NCBI GenBank assembly: GCA_904377845.1
Contig: CAJFGR010000023.1
Location: 1-42,278 of the forward strand
Direction of reading: 5' to 3'
DNA length: 42,278 nucleotides
DNA from: an uncultured Ruminococcus sp.
GTDB taxonomy: Bacteria; Bacillota; Clostridia; Lachnospirales; Lachnospiraceae
Shown here piece after piece: positions 24,050-32,915 of this stretch. Every line of letters begins with the position of its first letter. The first letter of the stretch is position 1. The position numbers and the translations under genes were made by a program. The notes below the pieces were generated by a model. It did not search any database and was not told the DNA's origin. It saw only the letters and a list, made by a program, of their open reading frames with translations.

Positions 24050-24385
24050 ATGACGACAAATATTACAGAAATAATGCAGCAGTTTGCAGGCAGAGTGAGG
24101 GAACTTCTGGGAAATACCCTTGACAGCGTCATTGTATATGGGTCATATGCAAGAGGAGATTATTCTGAACTATCAGATATTGATGTGATGATTTTGGTTA
24201 CTCTGTCAGAGGAAAAAATAAAGAAAATATCTGATGAGATCAGTGACATGGCTTTTGAATATTTGATGAAATTCGGAGTAGATATTTCGCCGGTAATAAC
24301 TAATATAGACCATTTTAACTACTGGGTAGATAATCTACCCTACTATCGTAATGTAAGAGATGAGGGGGTAAGGCTTAGTGCATGA
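24050..24385 (+). CDS. MNT-type nucleotidyltransferase (antitoxin-like)
   Basis: A 111-residue minimal nucleotidyltransferase. The core VIVYGSYARGDYSELSDID has the GSxARG loop and the DxD metal-binding pair (about residues 30-47), and a third acidic residue lies in the FGVDISPVI strand. Proteins of this type sit beside HEPN toxins and block them, in known cases by adding AMP to the toxin. GAAAGAGGTGAGGTCAA precedes the ATG. It overlaps the damaged HEPN gene by eight bases. Composition is A+T-rich, unlike the housekeeping genes. Confidence 0.85.
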   Translation: MTTNITEIMQQFAGRVRELLGNTLDSVIVYGSYARGDYSELSDIDVMILVTLSEEKIKKISDEISDMAFEYLMKFGVDISPVITNIDHFNYWVDNLPYYRNVRDEGVRLSA

Positions 24386-24661
24386 TATCAATAAAGATAT
24401 AGAATTATCAAAGTACAGGTACTCTTTGGCGAAACAGACTTATAACAATGCGAAAATGTGTTTTGATAATGGGTTTTACAGAGATTGTATTAATCGCTCG
24501 TATTATGCGGTGTTTTATGCAATACGAGCTGTGCTGGCGTTAGAAAGTATAGACTTTATATTGCTTCTGCAGATGAAGCTCAAACACAGCTTCAGTCGGT
24601 TGAATATATGCTTCCGCTGCTAAAAGAATATTTAACAGGACATGGTGTAAAAATAATGTAA
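24378..24661 (+). pseudogene. HEPN-domain toxin gene with internal frameshifting deletion
   Basis: The first about 60 codons read as a HEPN domain (AKQTYNNAKMCFDNGFYRDCINRSYYAVFYAIRAVLALESID). The frame then runs into unrelated residues and stops at 24623. In another frame, from 24557, the expected C-terminus continues: YIASADEAQTQLQSVEYMLP..LKEYLTGHGVKIM, with its stop at 24659-24661. Together they make about 95 residues where 125-135 are usual, so about 30-40 codons between them are lost with a frame change. The missing part would include the H of the R-x4-6-H RNase motif. The toxin is probably dead. Confidence 0.75.
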
Positions 24662-24749
24662 ATTGCGGAACGCAGTTAAGGATTGTTACAGTGTGAAAAG
24701 TAAATTGAAATATACATATGAGGAGAAGCAGACGGATATGTTAGATATA
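24662..24749. other. Gap between the HEPN gene and the helicase fusion
   Basis: A short A+T-rich stretch. It probably held the promoter or start region of the large gene that follows; no intact start codon in the right frame with a binding site is evident. Nothing else was recognised. Confidence 0.4.
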
Positions 24750-27700
24750 CAGAGAGAAAAAATATCGAAAGACACATTAAGACACATTCAGAACGTTCTG
24801 CTGAAGATCATGCGGCAGTTGATGTTTTGAGGAGTTTTTTAAGGTCTAATGGTAAAATAAATACTGATTTTTCTTGTGACGATAAATGACCGAACACAGA
24901 TGGTACATTTGAGTTTGTCTCGAAGCCTTATATGTCAAGAAAGCCGGAACAAAATTTTTTTGTTCAGATTAAAGGAACTCATACATATACAGAAAAAGAT
25001 GGAGGAATTAAGTATTTATTAAAGAGTTTAGCTTTTCCTGCATTCATGCGTTATCGAGTGACGCTTGATCCAGGTATTCTTTTTGTTGTAATTAACCCTG
25101 ATGAACGCGGATATGAAAGAGTATTCTGGAAATATATGTCTATAGATTTTCTCCATTCACTTGACTTTAATAAGGAGAGTGCCACTATTTATTTTACAGC
25201 AGATGAGGAAATAGAGAATACAGAGGAAAGCATTGATAAATTTTGCGATAAACTAGAATATATTGCAAGCCAACATTCTTTTGCGGCTCAGTTAGATGAT
25301 ACAGATTATTCAAAGAGTGATATATATAGCATTATAAAAGAATGTGACAGACAGATTACAGAATGTATTGACAGAATGGAAATTTATAATGAAACCTGTG
25401 ATGATGTGTCAAAGAGAATGTTGACACGACTGAAGGATATAAGTGTTGCTGCACTGCTGCTCAATGCATTAAATGAAGGATATGAAAAAATAAGTATTCG
25501 TCTGGCATGGGAACGTTCGTTGCTGAACATAGAAACAAAATATCTTTGGGGGTTTTATAAAGCTTTAAAATATGTCGGCTACAGAATTCCCATGGAAGGT
25601 CAGTCAGAACGGCTGATGCTCAAATATTATGATTTCCTCTGGCAGATCAGAGATTCTTTTTGGAAAAATAATGAGTTAACAGTATTGCACAATTTGGAGA
25701 AATTTCCCCTTTGTATAGACAATACGGATAAGGAATATTATCGTTTGATATCTGTGGCAGTTGATTCTGCTGATAAAAGTTATAGAGCAGTAGAATCTTC
25801 AAGATTTTATGTGCAGAAAAAAACTCCTTTTTTTGTCGGAAAGGAAAGATATTATGAAGTCACTTTACAGCTGGCGGGGGTTTATGCTACAAAATACAAC
25901 AGGATAACTGCTTATACAAAAGAAAATATTTCAACAAATTATTCTGTTCAGATAAGTTATGTGGATGCTGAGATTAATTTGTGGGATATAAATACAAAGA
26001 TTAAAGTTATTACAAATTGGAAAGTATCGCTTGATCCAGTATGTTTAAATAAACTTGCTAAAATACTTAAGATACCTATGAGACTCAATTCAAAATACCG
26101 AGAGTATATAGAATTGATGAATTTCCTTACAAGAACCGGTATCAATTTTCTTGATCTGATAGATTTACAGGAAGTTAAGTTTTATACACTGATCGATCCT
26201 ATATACAACAGAACGAAAACTTCAGAATTTAGAAAAGTTCTGGTAGAACTGAAGAATCATTATTCTTCTGATTCGCAAAAACCAGGAAGGAATGTAATCA
26301 GGTATTTGTTACAGAACCTGCGAGAAGAAACGATAGAAAATGTATTGCCTACAAAATATACCCCCAAATGTTTGTGTGACAACTTGTTTTTGTCCAGCAG
26401 ATGTTTTCCATTTGAAAAAAATCCGTTTATATCTAATTTAGCCGGAAGCAGAACAAGTGAAGCAAACCATATCCGGCATATTGCAAGAGCGGCTGGATAT
26501 GACAGGATGGATGTGGCTCGTCCGTACTTGGTGATCAGAAACGCGATAAAGCAGACAGGTGAAATATATTTTGAAAATGGAATTGCAGAAACGGATGAAA
26601 TCAATGCGTATAATGCACAGTTGGATTGGTGGGAACGTAAACAAGGTTATAGTATAAAACAAGAAAATGGATTTGTAGGTATAGAACTTTACGAAAAGAC
26701 TACAATCAATATTCTTGAAAAGCTTATAAAGTTTTCTCATAGTGGAAATAAAGGGCAAAGACAGTATAACCAGAGGTTTATCAGAAATGGTGGAATCGGT
26801 TTTTCGGATGATCCATTGAAAATACAGGCTGTAAAAGAAGCTTTTGTTGATTCCCGCCTTTTACTGATTTACGGGGCTGCGGGAACTGGAAAGACAACAC
26901 TTATTAACTATATTTCTAATCTGATAGGTGGGCAGCGAAAACTGTTTCTTACGAAAACTCATACAGCATTACAAAACCTGAAAAGGCGTATTGTCAACCC
27001 GGGGCCGGCGTGTGATTTCCTGAGTATTGACAGTTTTACGAAAAAAGTGACACTTTCAGAATATGATATTATTTTCATTGATGAGTGTAGTACGATAGAT
27101 AATCAGACAATGAAAGTATTTCTGGAAAAATTGAGTCCTGATAGCTTTTTGGTTCTGGCTGGAGATATTTATCAGATTGAATCTATCGATTTTGGAAACT
27201 GGTTTTTTTACGCAAAAGATATTATAAAAACGCGCGGAGCTAAGATTGAATTGCTCAATACGTGGCGTACAGACGATCAATCGTTGATCAGCCTTTGGGA
27301 TGAAGTGAGGAAGCGTGATCCATTAATCACGGAAAAACTTGTTATTGATGGCCCTTTTTCAGAAAATATAGGTCCAAATGTATTGAGAAGGGAAGAAAAG
27401 GATGAGGTAATATTATGTCTTAATTATGATGGAAAATTTGGACTGAATAACATGAACAATTATTTTCAGACTGCAAATAAAAAGGGAAATGCTGTTTTTT
27501 GGAAAGAGTGGAGTTATAAGCCGGGGGATCCGATACTCTTTAATGAGACAAAACGGTTTCCTATCCTGCATAACAATTTGAAAGGGCACATTGTAGATAT
27601 AGTTAAATATGCTGATAGAATTACTTTTACTGTGGATGTTGAGATGAATCTGACAGAGATAGAATGTAAGAGAGAAGAACTGGAATTTATTGATGCTCTT

Positions 27701-28048
27701 GAGAACTCCACTCGCATAAGATTAACAGTATATACATACTAAAGTGGTATCCCTGGGCAGGATGAAGAGCTTGCTCGAATGAGATCAGTGATTCCGTTTC
27801 AGCTTGCTTATGCGGTTTCTATCCATAAGGCACAAGGTTTGGAATATGATTCTGTTAAGGTGATTATTCCGAACAGTAATTCAGAGAAAATAACTCATGG
27901 TATATTTTATACAGCTATTACGCGTGCAAAGAAACGGCTGAAAATATATTGGAGTGCGGAAACGATGGACAAAATTGTCAAAAGTTTTTCAGTGGACGAA
28001 ACGAAGCAGAGAAGCTTGGGAATTGTGAGATCAAAATTGGGAATATAA
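24750..28048 (+). pseudogene. DUF4365-like nuclease / SF1 helicase fusion, broken by stops and frameshift
   Basis: The largest intact frame is 24932-27742 (936 codons). Before it, a homologous-looking frame (ERSAEDHAAVDVLRSF from 24791) is interrupted by a frame change near 24840 and a TGA at about 24886. It then continues to KPEQNFFVQIKGTH, a DUF4365-type PD-(D/E)XK core with Q-x-K. Residues about 60-640 are a central region I do not recognise. The helicase follows: Walker A GAAGTGKTT (near 647), Walker B IIFIDECS (near 712) and GDIYQIE (near 744). A TAA at 27740 stops the frame, yet the same frame reopens to 28048 with SIHKAQGLEYDSV and FYTAITRAKKRL, helicase motifs V and VI. Intact, it would be about 1,100 residues. 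Known relatives are suspected phage-defence or restriction proteins. Confidence 0.8.
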
Positions 28049-28080
28049 AATTCATAGAATACAGAAAAAAGAAATTCTAA

Positions 28081-28129
28081 ATACCCTCAGACAAATTGAT
28101 CTTTAGAAATGTCTGAGGGTATGTTTTTT
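28081..28129. terminator. Terminator at the right end of the cassette
   Basis: ATACCCTCAGACA (28081-28093) and TGTCTGAGGGTAT (28110-28122) are a perfect 13-bp stem, followed by GTTTTTT on the plus strand. It separates the helicase from the convergent permease gene. Confidence 0.9.
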
Positions 28130-28135
28130 CAGATT

Positions 28136-28948
28136 TCAAAATTGCTTCTGATATATTTTCTCCACCAACCCGATCACCGCATACAGCACCATTGCCATAA
28201 TACACAGCAGCACGATCGACATGAGCAGCCAGTTCATCTTGAAAACCTGACTCGAATAGATAATAAGATACCCCAGCCCGTTCCTTGCTGCGAGAAATTC
28301 ACCGATCACGACACCCACGAGGCAGAGCCCGATGTTGACTTTCATGTTGCTGATGATCGCCGGGACTGAGCTTGGCAGCACGACTTTAAACAGTGCGTGT
28401 CTGCGGCTCCCATGAAGGGTGTATATAAGTTTGATCTTCTCTTTGTCGACTGTGGTAAAACTGGTATACAGGTTCATGATACTTCCGAATACGGCGACGG
28501 ACATACCGGCTACGATGATCGTTGTCGGGGTGGCCCCAAGCCATACGATCAGAAGCGGCGCCAGGGCAGATTTCGGCAGGCTGTTCAGTACCACCAGATA
28601 GGGTTCCAGTATTTCGGAAAGCCCCCGGCTGCACCAGAGCAGGACGGCGATCAGGATACCGGAGAAAGTTACTAACAGGAAACTCACGATCGTCTCATAC
28701 AGTGTGATTCCGATATGCAGGAAGATCGACCGGTCCAGTACCATTTCCCAGAAGCAGAGTGCGATCCGTGAGGGACTGCTGAAGATGAAGGAGTCGATAA
28801 TCCCGTAATCAGCGCATATCTCCCACAGAAGCAGAAACAGAATCAGGATAAGAATCCGGGCGGCACATACAATTATGCGGTGGCGGCGCAGTCTGTACAA
28901 AAAGAGTTCCTGTCCGTCAGAATGCTTTTTCAATGATTTGTCCATCAT
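28136..28948 (-). CDS. ABC transporter permease, NitT/TauT type
   Basis: A 270-residue inner-membrane permease with about six helices. The EAA-like loop is visible as IYTLHGSRRHALFKVVLPSSVPAIIS. The family (SsuC/TauC/ThiX-like) imports sulfonates, nitrate or thiamine precursors; the substrate cannot be told here. Its start, with AAGGAATTGAACC upstream, lies 32 bases inside the ATPase gene, so they are coupled. The last about 35 codons are duplicated at 23.8 kb. The present 3' end probably came with the cassette and differs from the older end at four positions near the C-terminus. Confidence 0.88.
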   Translation of the reverse strand: MMDKSLKKHSDGQELFLYRLRRHRIIVCAARILILILFLLLWEICADYGIIDSFIFSSPSRIALCFWEMVLDRSIFLHIGITLYETIVSFLLVTFSGILIAVLLWCSRGLSEILEPYLVVLNSLPKSALAPLLIVWLGATPTTIIVAGMSVAVFGSIMNLYTSFTTVDKEKIKLIYTLHGSRRHALFKVVLPSSVPAIISNMKVNIGLCLVGVVIGEFLAARNGLGYLIIYSSQVFKMNWLLMSIVLLCIMAMVLYAVIGLVEKIYQKQF

Positions 28949-29705
28949 GGTTCAATTCCTTCCATATTTCGTTAAAATAAGTCTTGAATTCGGGTGCATT
29001 TCTTCGGATCAGTGGCGTGTCATGCTCAAGATCAAATGATATCGGAACGATGCGGGCTACGGATGCCGGGCGTTTTGTCAGAATGATCACCCGGTCGGAG
29101 AGACTGACTGCCTCGGAGAGATCATGGGTGACCAGAAGGGCGGTCTTCCCGGATTTCCGGATGATCTGACCGATGTCATCGCTGACAGTCAGACGAGTCT
29201 GGTAGTCAAGGGCAGAGAATGGCTCATCAAGCAGCAGCAGTTCCGGTTCCAGAAGGAGCGTGCGGATAAGCGCCGCCCGCTGGCGCATACCGCCGGACAG
29301 TTCAGACGGTTTGGAGCGCGCAAACTGCTTCAAACCATACTGCTCAAGCATCTCTTCCGCACGTTTTTTGATTTCCGGTGTGAGCTGTCTGCCTATCTCT
29401 GCGCCGAGAAGAACGTTGCGGTATACAGTACGCCATTCAAAGAGATGGTCGTGCTGGAGCATATATCCGATCTTTGATGAATTTTCTGTCAAAGGTTCCC
29501 CGTTCATCAGCAGTTCCCCGCTCTCCGGCTTCATCAGACCGTCGATCAGGGAGAGCAGGGTCGATTTGCCGCATCCCGACGGGCCGACAACGGCCGTGAA
29601 CTCTCCTCTGGTAAGTGAAAATGAAATATTGGACAGGGCCTTTGTCTCCCCGTCCAATGTATGATAGGAATAATCAATTTTTTTTAATTCCAGTATTGGA
29701 GTCAT
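28917..29705 (-). CDS. ABC transporter ATP-binding protein, NitT/TauT type
   Basis: A 262-residue ATPase of the SsuB/TauB group that powers the adjacent permease. It has Walker A GPSGCGKST, the Q-loop YMLQHDHLFEW, the signature LSGGMRQRAAL, Walker B LLLLDEPFSALD and the switch LLVTHD. I use ATG 29705 (MTPILELK), because GGAAGTGACC precedes it; the ATG at 29723 has no site. No substrate-binding protein gene lies on either side, which is unusual for the family. Confidence 0.9.
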   Translation of the reverse strand: MTPILELKKIDYSYHTLDGETKALSNISFSLTRGEFTAVVGPSGCGKSTLLSLIDGLMKPESGELLMNGEPLTENSSKIGYMLQHDHLFEWRTVYRNVLLGAEIGRQLTPEIKKRAEEMLEQYGLKQFARSKPSELSGGMRQRAALIRTLLLEPELLLLDEPFSALDYQTRLTVSDDIGQIIRKSGKTALLVTHDLSEAVSLSDRVIILTKRPASVARIVPISFDLEHDTPLIRRNAPEFKTYFNEIWKELNHDGQIIEKAF

Positions 29706-29789
29706 AAGGTCACTTCCATCCATGTTGTATATCTATAGTTAGTGTATGAAAAAAAGAAATCCTGTGTGCGGGAAAAGTGCGAAATTCCG

Positions 29790-29818
29790 TTGTCTCGTCA
29801 GGGGAAGAGGGGTATAAT
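29790..29818 (+). promoter_or_regulatory. Promoter of the cytidylate-kinase-like gene
   Basis: TTGTCT (29790-29795), a 17-base spacer and TATAAT (29813-29818). Confidence 0.65.
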
Positions 29819-29862
29819 ATGAGTAACAGATGACGTGAAAAAACCGGAAAGGAGGAATCAAT

Positions 29863-30480
29863 ATGACCGGACATAAGATTATTACGATTGGCCGTGAATT
29901 CGGAAGCGGCGGACATGAGATCGGACAGAAACTTGCAGACAGACTGGAAATTCCGCTTTATGACCACAGACTTGTGAGTATGGCGGCGGAAGAATTAGGT
30001 GTGAGAACAGAAGACGCCGAACGGGTAGATGAGTCAAGTCTCAATACATTTGTAGCCGGCTATACGATGACGCCGGGGATGTATACAGATTTTATCAATG
30101 CGGCATCATACATTCCGTCTTTCGACACGGATGTTTACCGGAAGCAGACGGAGATCATCCGGAGTCTTGCACAGAAGGGACCGTGTGTGATCGTGGGACG
30201 GTGCGCGGATTATGTTCTGAAAGACCGTGCGGACTGTATCAATGTATTTATCTGTGCGGATAAGGAAGACCGTAAGAAACGGATTATGGAGCTGTACGGG
30301 CTGACCGAGAGAAAAGCGGCTGAGCGTATCCGCAAGACGGACAAAGAACGCAGATATTATTATGAAGTACATACCGGGCAGGACTGGGGCAGCATCCGAT
30401 CCCATCAGATGCTCCTCAATGCGAGTATGCTCGGGATCGACCGGATTGTTGAGATCCTGGCGATGATCTACAATGCATAG
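29863..30480 (+). CDS. Cytidylate kinase-like family protein
   Basis: A 205-residue P-loop nucleoside-kinase-like protein. The N-terminal TIGREFGSGGHEIGQKLADRL is the phosphate-binding loop of the 'Cytidylate_kin2' family. GPCVIVGRCADYVL, then FICADKEDRKKRIMELYGL and RIRKTDKERRYYYEVHTGQDWG follow the same family. These are distinct from the canonical Cmk and their substrate is unclear. GAAAGGAGGAATCAAT precedes the ATG. Confidence 0.88.
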   Translation: MTGHKIITIGREFGSGGHEIGQKLADRLEIPLYDHRLVSMAAEELGVRTEDAERVDESSLNTFVAGYTMTPGMYTDFINAASYIPSFDTDVYRKQTEIIRSLAQKGPCVIVGRCADYVLKDRADCINVFICADKEDRKKRIMELYGLTERKAAERIRKTDKERRYYYEVHTGQDWGSIRSHQMLLNASMLGIDRIVEILAMIYNA

Positions 30481-30526
30481 TCTTTTATGATGGGATATCT
30501 TTTGCGTCTGCAGTGAAATGAATGTG

Positions 30527-30589
30527 CCGGAACTGTAATAAGGGGTGATTTGCGGAAATTGTTTCTGATATGATCCTTTACAGTTCCGG
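30527..30589. other. Perfect 12-bp inverted repeat upstream of queH
   Basis: CCGGAACTGTAA (30527-30538) and TTACAGTTCCGG (30578-30589) enclose 39 bases. It lies 45 bases before the queH start and may be a terminator or a regulatory stem; the loop is long for a terminator and no T-run follows. Confidence 0.5.
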
Positions 30590-30633
30590 TATGTTATGTC
30601 GTTATTTTAAGTAAGCTTACAGGAGAATTACAG

Positions 30634-31263
30634 ATGAATGTTCAGAAAATCAATTATCAGAAAGAACTTGAAAAGCTGCTCACTCAGCTTGAGGCGGAAC
30701 AGAGAGTCCCGACTCTTCTGATCCACAGCTGCTGTGCACCCTGCAGCAGTTATGTGCTTGAGTATCTGTCGGAGTATTTTAAGATAACTGTATTTTATTA
30801 CAATCCGAATATCTATCCGGAGAGCGAATATACGAAGCGCATTGCGGAGCAGCAGAAACTGATCCATGATATGAAGTTCCGATATCCGGTTTCATTTCTT
30901 GCAGGGGAATATGATAAAGAAAAATTTTACGAGATGGCAGCAGGCATGGAAGATCTGAAAGAGGGCGGAGCGCGGTGCATGAAATGCTATGAGCTGCGGC
31001 TTTCCGAAGCGGCAAGACAGGCTGCGGCAGGCGGATTTGACTATTTTACGACCACGCTCAGTATCAGTCCGCTGAAGAATGCCCAGAAGCTTAATGAGAT
31101 CGGACTTCGCGTCGGTGAAGAATATGGAGTGAAATATCTGGTTTCAGATTTTAAGAAGAAGAACGGATATAAGCGGTCCGTCGAGCTGTCAAAAGAATAT
31201 GGCCTGTACAGACAGGACTATTGCGGATGCGAGTTCTCCATGAGACGTGCAGAGGCATTGTAA
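30634..31263 (+). CDS. queH: Epoxyqueuosine reductase QueH
   Basis: A 209-residue DUF208/QueH enzyme that performs the last step of tRNA queuosine synthesis, reducing epoxyqueuosine to queuosine with an Fe-S cluster. The cysteines are in LLIHSCCAPCSSYV (33, 34, 37), RCMKCYELRL and QDYCGCEFS. FYYNPNIYPESEY and LSISPLKNAQKLN are typical. CAGGAGAATTACAG precedes the ATG. It is an alternative to QueG. Confidence 0.93.
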   Translation: MNVQKINYQKELEKLLTQLEAEQRVPTLLIHSCCAPCSSYVLEYLSEYFKITVFYYNPNIYPESEYTKRIAEQQKLIHDMKFRYPVSFLAGEYDKEKFYEMAAGMEDLKEGGARCMKCYELRLSEAARQAAAGGFDYFTTTLSISPLKNAQKLNEIGLRVGEEYGVKYLVSDFKKKNGYKRSVELSKEYGLYRQDYCGCEFSMRRAEAL

Positions 31264-31299
31264 CAGTTCACTCCGCGCCATTCGCAAAGCAGAACTGTT
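31262..31299 (+). terminator. Possible queH terminator
   Basis: AACAGTTC (31262-31269) and GAACTGTT (31292-31299) form an 8-bp stem directly at the stop codon, followed by TTAAAG. The T-run is weak. Confidence 0.45.
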
Positions 31300-31321
31300 T
31301 AAAGAAAAATGCAGTTTTAAG

Positions 31322-31351
31322 TAGACATATCATACTTTACTGTGGTAAACT
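31322..31351 (+). promoter_or_regulatory. Possible argH promoter
   Basis: TAGACA (31322-31327), an 18-base spacer and TAAACT (31346-31351), about 170 bases upstream of argH. Confidence 0.5.
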
Positions 31352-31357
31352 AAGTCG

Positions 31358-31450
31358 AAAATACAGGACAGACTCAATGCTCTGGACTGTATTTTATTTG
31401 CAAAGGCGATGAGCCGAGCCAAAGTCCGGGCTTGCCCGGGACCTTGGCGA
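31358..31450 (+). promoter_or_regulatory. Structured leader of argH
   Basis: Two stems lie in the predicted 5' untranslated region. AATACAG (31360-31366) / CTGTATT (31387-31393) is followed by TTATTT and looks like an attenuator. A strong G+C-rich stem around CCAAAGTCCGGGC-TT-GCCCGGGACCTTGG follows at about 31418-31447. No known riboswitch was recognised. Confidence 0.45.
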
Positions 31451-31524
31451 CCGTATACAATCCTGGAATATGCCTTTTGGCATTTCCGGTGATTTCAATC
31501 AAAAACAGAAAAGAGGAAAGAGAA

Positions 31525-32862
31525 ATGGCACAGTTATGGGGCGGCCGTTTTACAAAAGAGACGGACAAACTGGTATATAATTTCAATGCATCGATCTCTT
31601 TCGACAAGAGATTGCTTGCGAAGCAGGGAATCCTGACGGAGGAAGAGAAAGAGCAGATTATAAAAGGGCTTGAGAGTATCCGTACTGATGTAGAGAACGG
31701 CACTCTTGAGATCACGGAGGAATATGAAGATATCCACAGCTTTGTTGAGGCAAATCTGATCGACCGGATCGGGGATGCGGGGAAAAAGCTCCACACCGGA
31801 CGAAGCAGAAACGATCAGGTGGCGTTGGATATGAAGCTCTACACAAGAGATGAGATTCTTGAGCTGGACAGCCTTTTAAAGGAAATGCTGGAAGTGCTCT
31901 TAAAGCTGATGAAAGAGAATCTCGAGACGTATATGCCGGGATTTACACATCTGCAGAAAGCACAGCCAATCACACTGGCGCATCACATGGGAGCGTATTT
32001 CGAGATGTTCAAACGCGACCGTTCCCGTATGAAAGATATTTATAAGAGAATGAATCTCTGCCCTCTGGGCTCCGGCGCGCTGGCAGGAACCACGTATCCC
32101 CTGGATCGGGAATATACGGCAGAGCTTCTGGACTTTGACGGACCGACGCTCAACAGTATGGATTCCGTGTCAGATAGGGATTACCTTATTGAACTTCTGT
32201 CGGCTATGTCCACGATTATGATGCATCTGAGCAGATTTTCCGAGGAAGTGATCATCTGGAACACCAATGAATATAAATTCGTAGAGATTGACGATGCCTA
32301 CAGTACAGGCAGCAGCATCATGCCCCAGAAGAAGAATCCGGATATCGCCGAGCTGGTGCGTGGAAAGACCGGAAGAGTGTACGGCGCGCTGATGTCGATG
32401 CTGACAACGATGAAAGGACTTCCGCTGGCATATAATAAGGATATGCAGGAAGACAAGGAATTCGTTTTTGATGCCATCGATACAACGAAAGGGTGTCTGG
32501 CGCTCTTTACGGGAATGTTAAAGACGATGAAGTTTAATTCAGCCCGTATGGAAGAGAGCGCGAAGCATGGGTTCACCAATGCGACAGACGCCGCAGACTA
32601 TCTGGTAAACCACGGTGTTCCTTTTCGGGATGCACATGGGATCGTAGGGCGTCTTGTCCTCTACTGTATCGATAAAGGAATCGCACTGGATGATATGAGT
32701 CTGGAAGAGTTCAGGGCAATTTCACCGGTATTTGAAGAAGATATTTATGATGCCATCAGCATGAAGACCTGCGTGGAGATGCGAAATACCATTGGAGCGC
32801 CGGGTAAGGCTGCGATGGAGAAAGTGATCAGGGCGGAAGAAGAATATCTGGCAGCTGAATAA
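31525..32862 (+). CDS. argH: Argininosuccinate lyase
   Basis: A 445-residue enzyme of the fumarase/aspartase superfamily that splits argininosuccinate into arginine and fumarate, the last step of arginine synthesis. [14 protein letters not shown], the [17 protein letters not shown] region and the signature [12 protein letters not shown] are present. The start at 31525 follows GAGGAAAGAGAA; the frame opens earlier at 31432 inside the leader. No argG is adjacent in the window. Confidence 0.97.
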   Translation: MAQLWGGRFTKETDKLVYNFNASISFDKRLLAKQGILTEEEKEQIIKGLESIRTDVENGTLEITEEYEDIHSFVEANLIDRIGDAGKKLHTGRSRNDQVALDMKLYTRDEILELDSLLKEMLEVLLKLMKENLETYMPGFTHLQKAQPITLAHHMGAYFEMFKRDRSRMKDIYKRMNLCPLGSGALAGTTYPLDREYTAELLDFDGPTLNSMDSVSDRDYLIELLSAMSTIMMHLSRFSEEVIIWNTNEYKFVEIDDAYSTGSSIMPQKKNPDIAELVRGKTGRVYGALMSMLTTMKGLPLAYNKDMQEDKEFVFDAIDTTKGCLALFTGMLKTMKFNSARMEESAKHGFTNATDAADYLVNHGVPFRDAHGIVGRLVLYCIDKGIALDDMSLEEFRAISPVFEEDIYDAISMKTCVEMRNTIGAPGKAAMEKVIRAEEEYLAAE

Positions 32863-32915
32863 GTATGGGATATATCTGAATAAGTACAGTACACAATAGA
32901 AAGGATGTAGAGAAA

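Noticed and set aside
27779-28048. Separate 89-residue helicase-like gene
   Set aside because: It is in the same frame as the upstream 936-codon frame and supplies its missing motifs V and VI, so it is the broken C-terminus of one gene.
23786-28246. Composite transposon
   Set aside because: No transposase, no IS ends; the flanking repeats are coding sequence of the permease in direct orientation, diverged at their outer ends.
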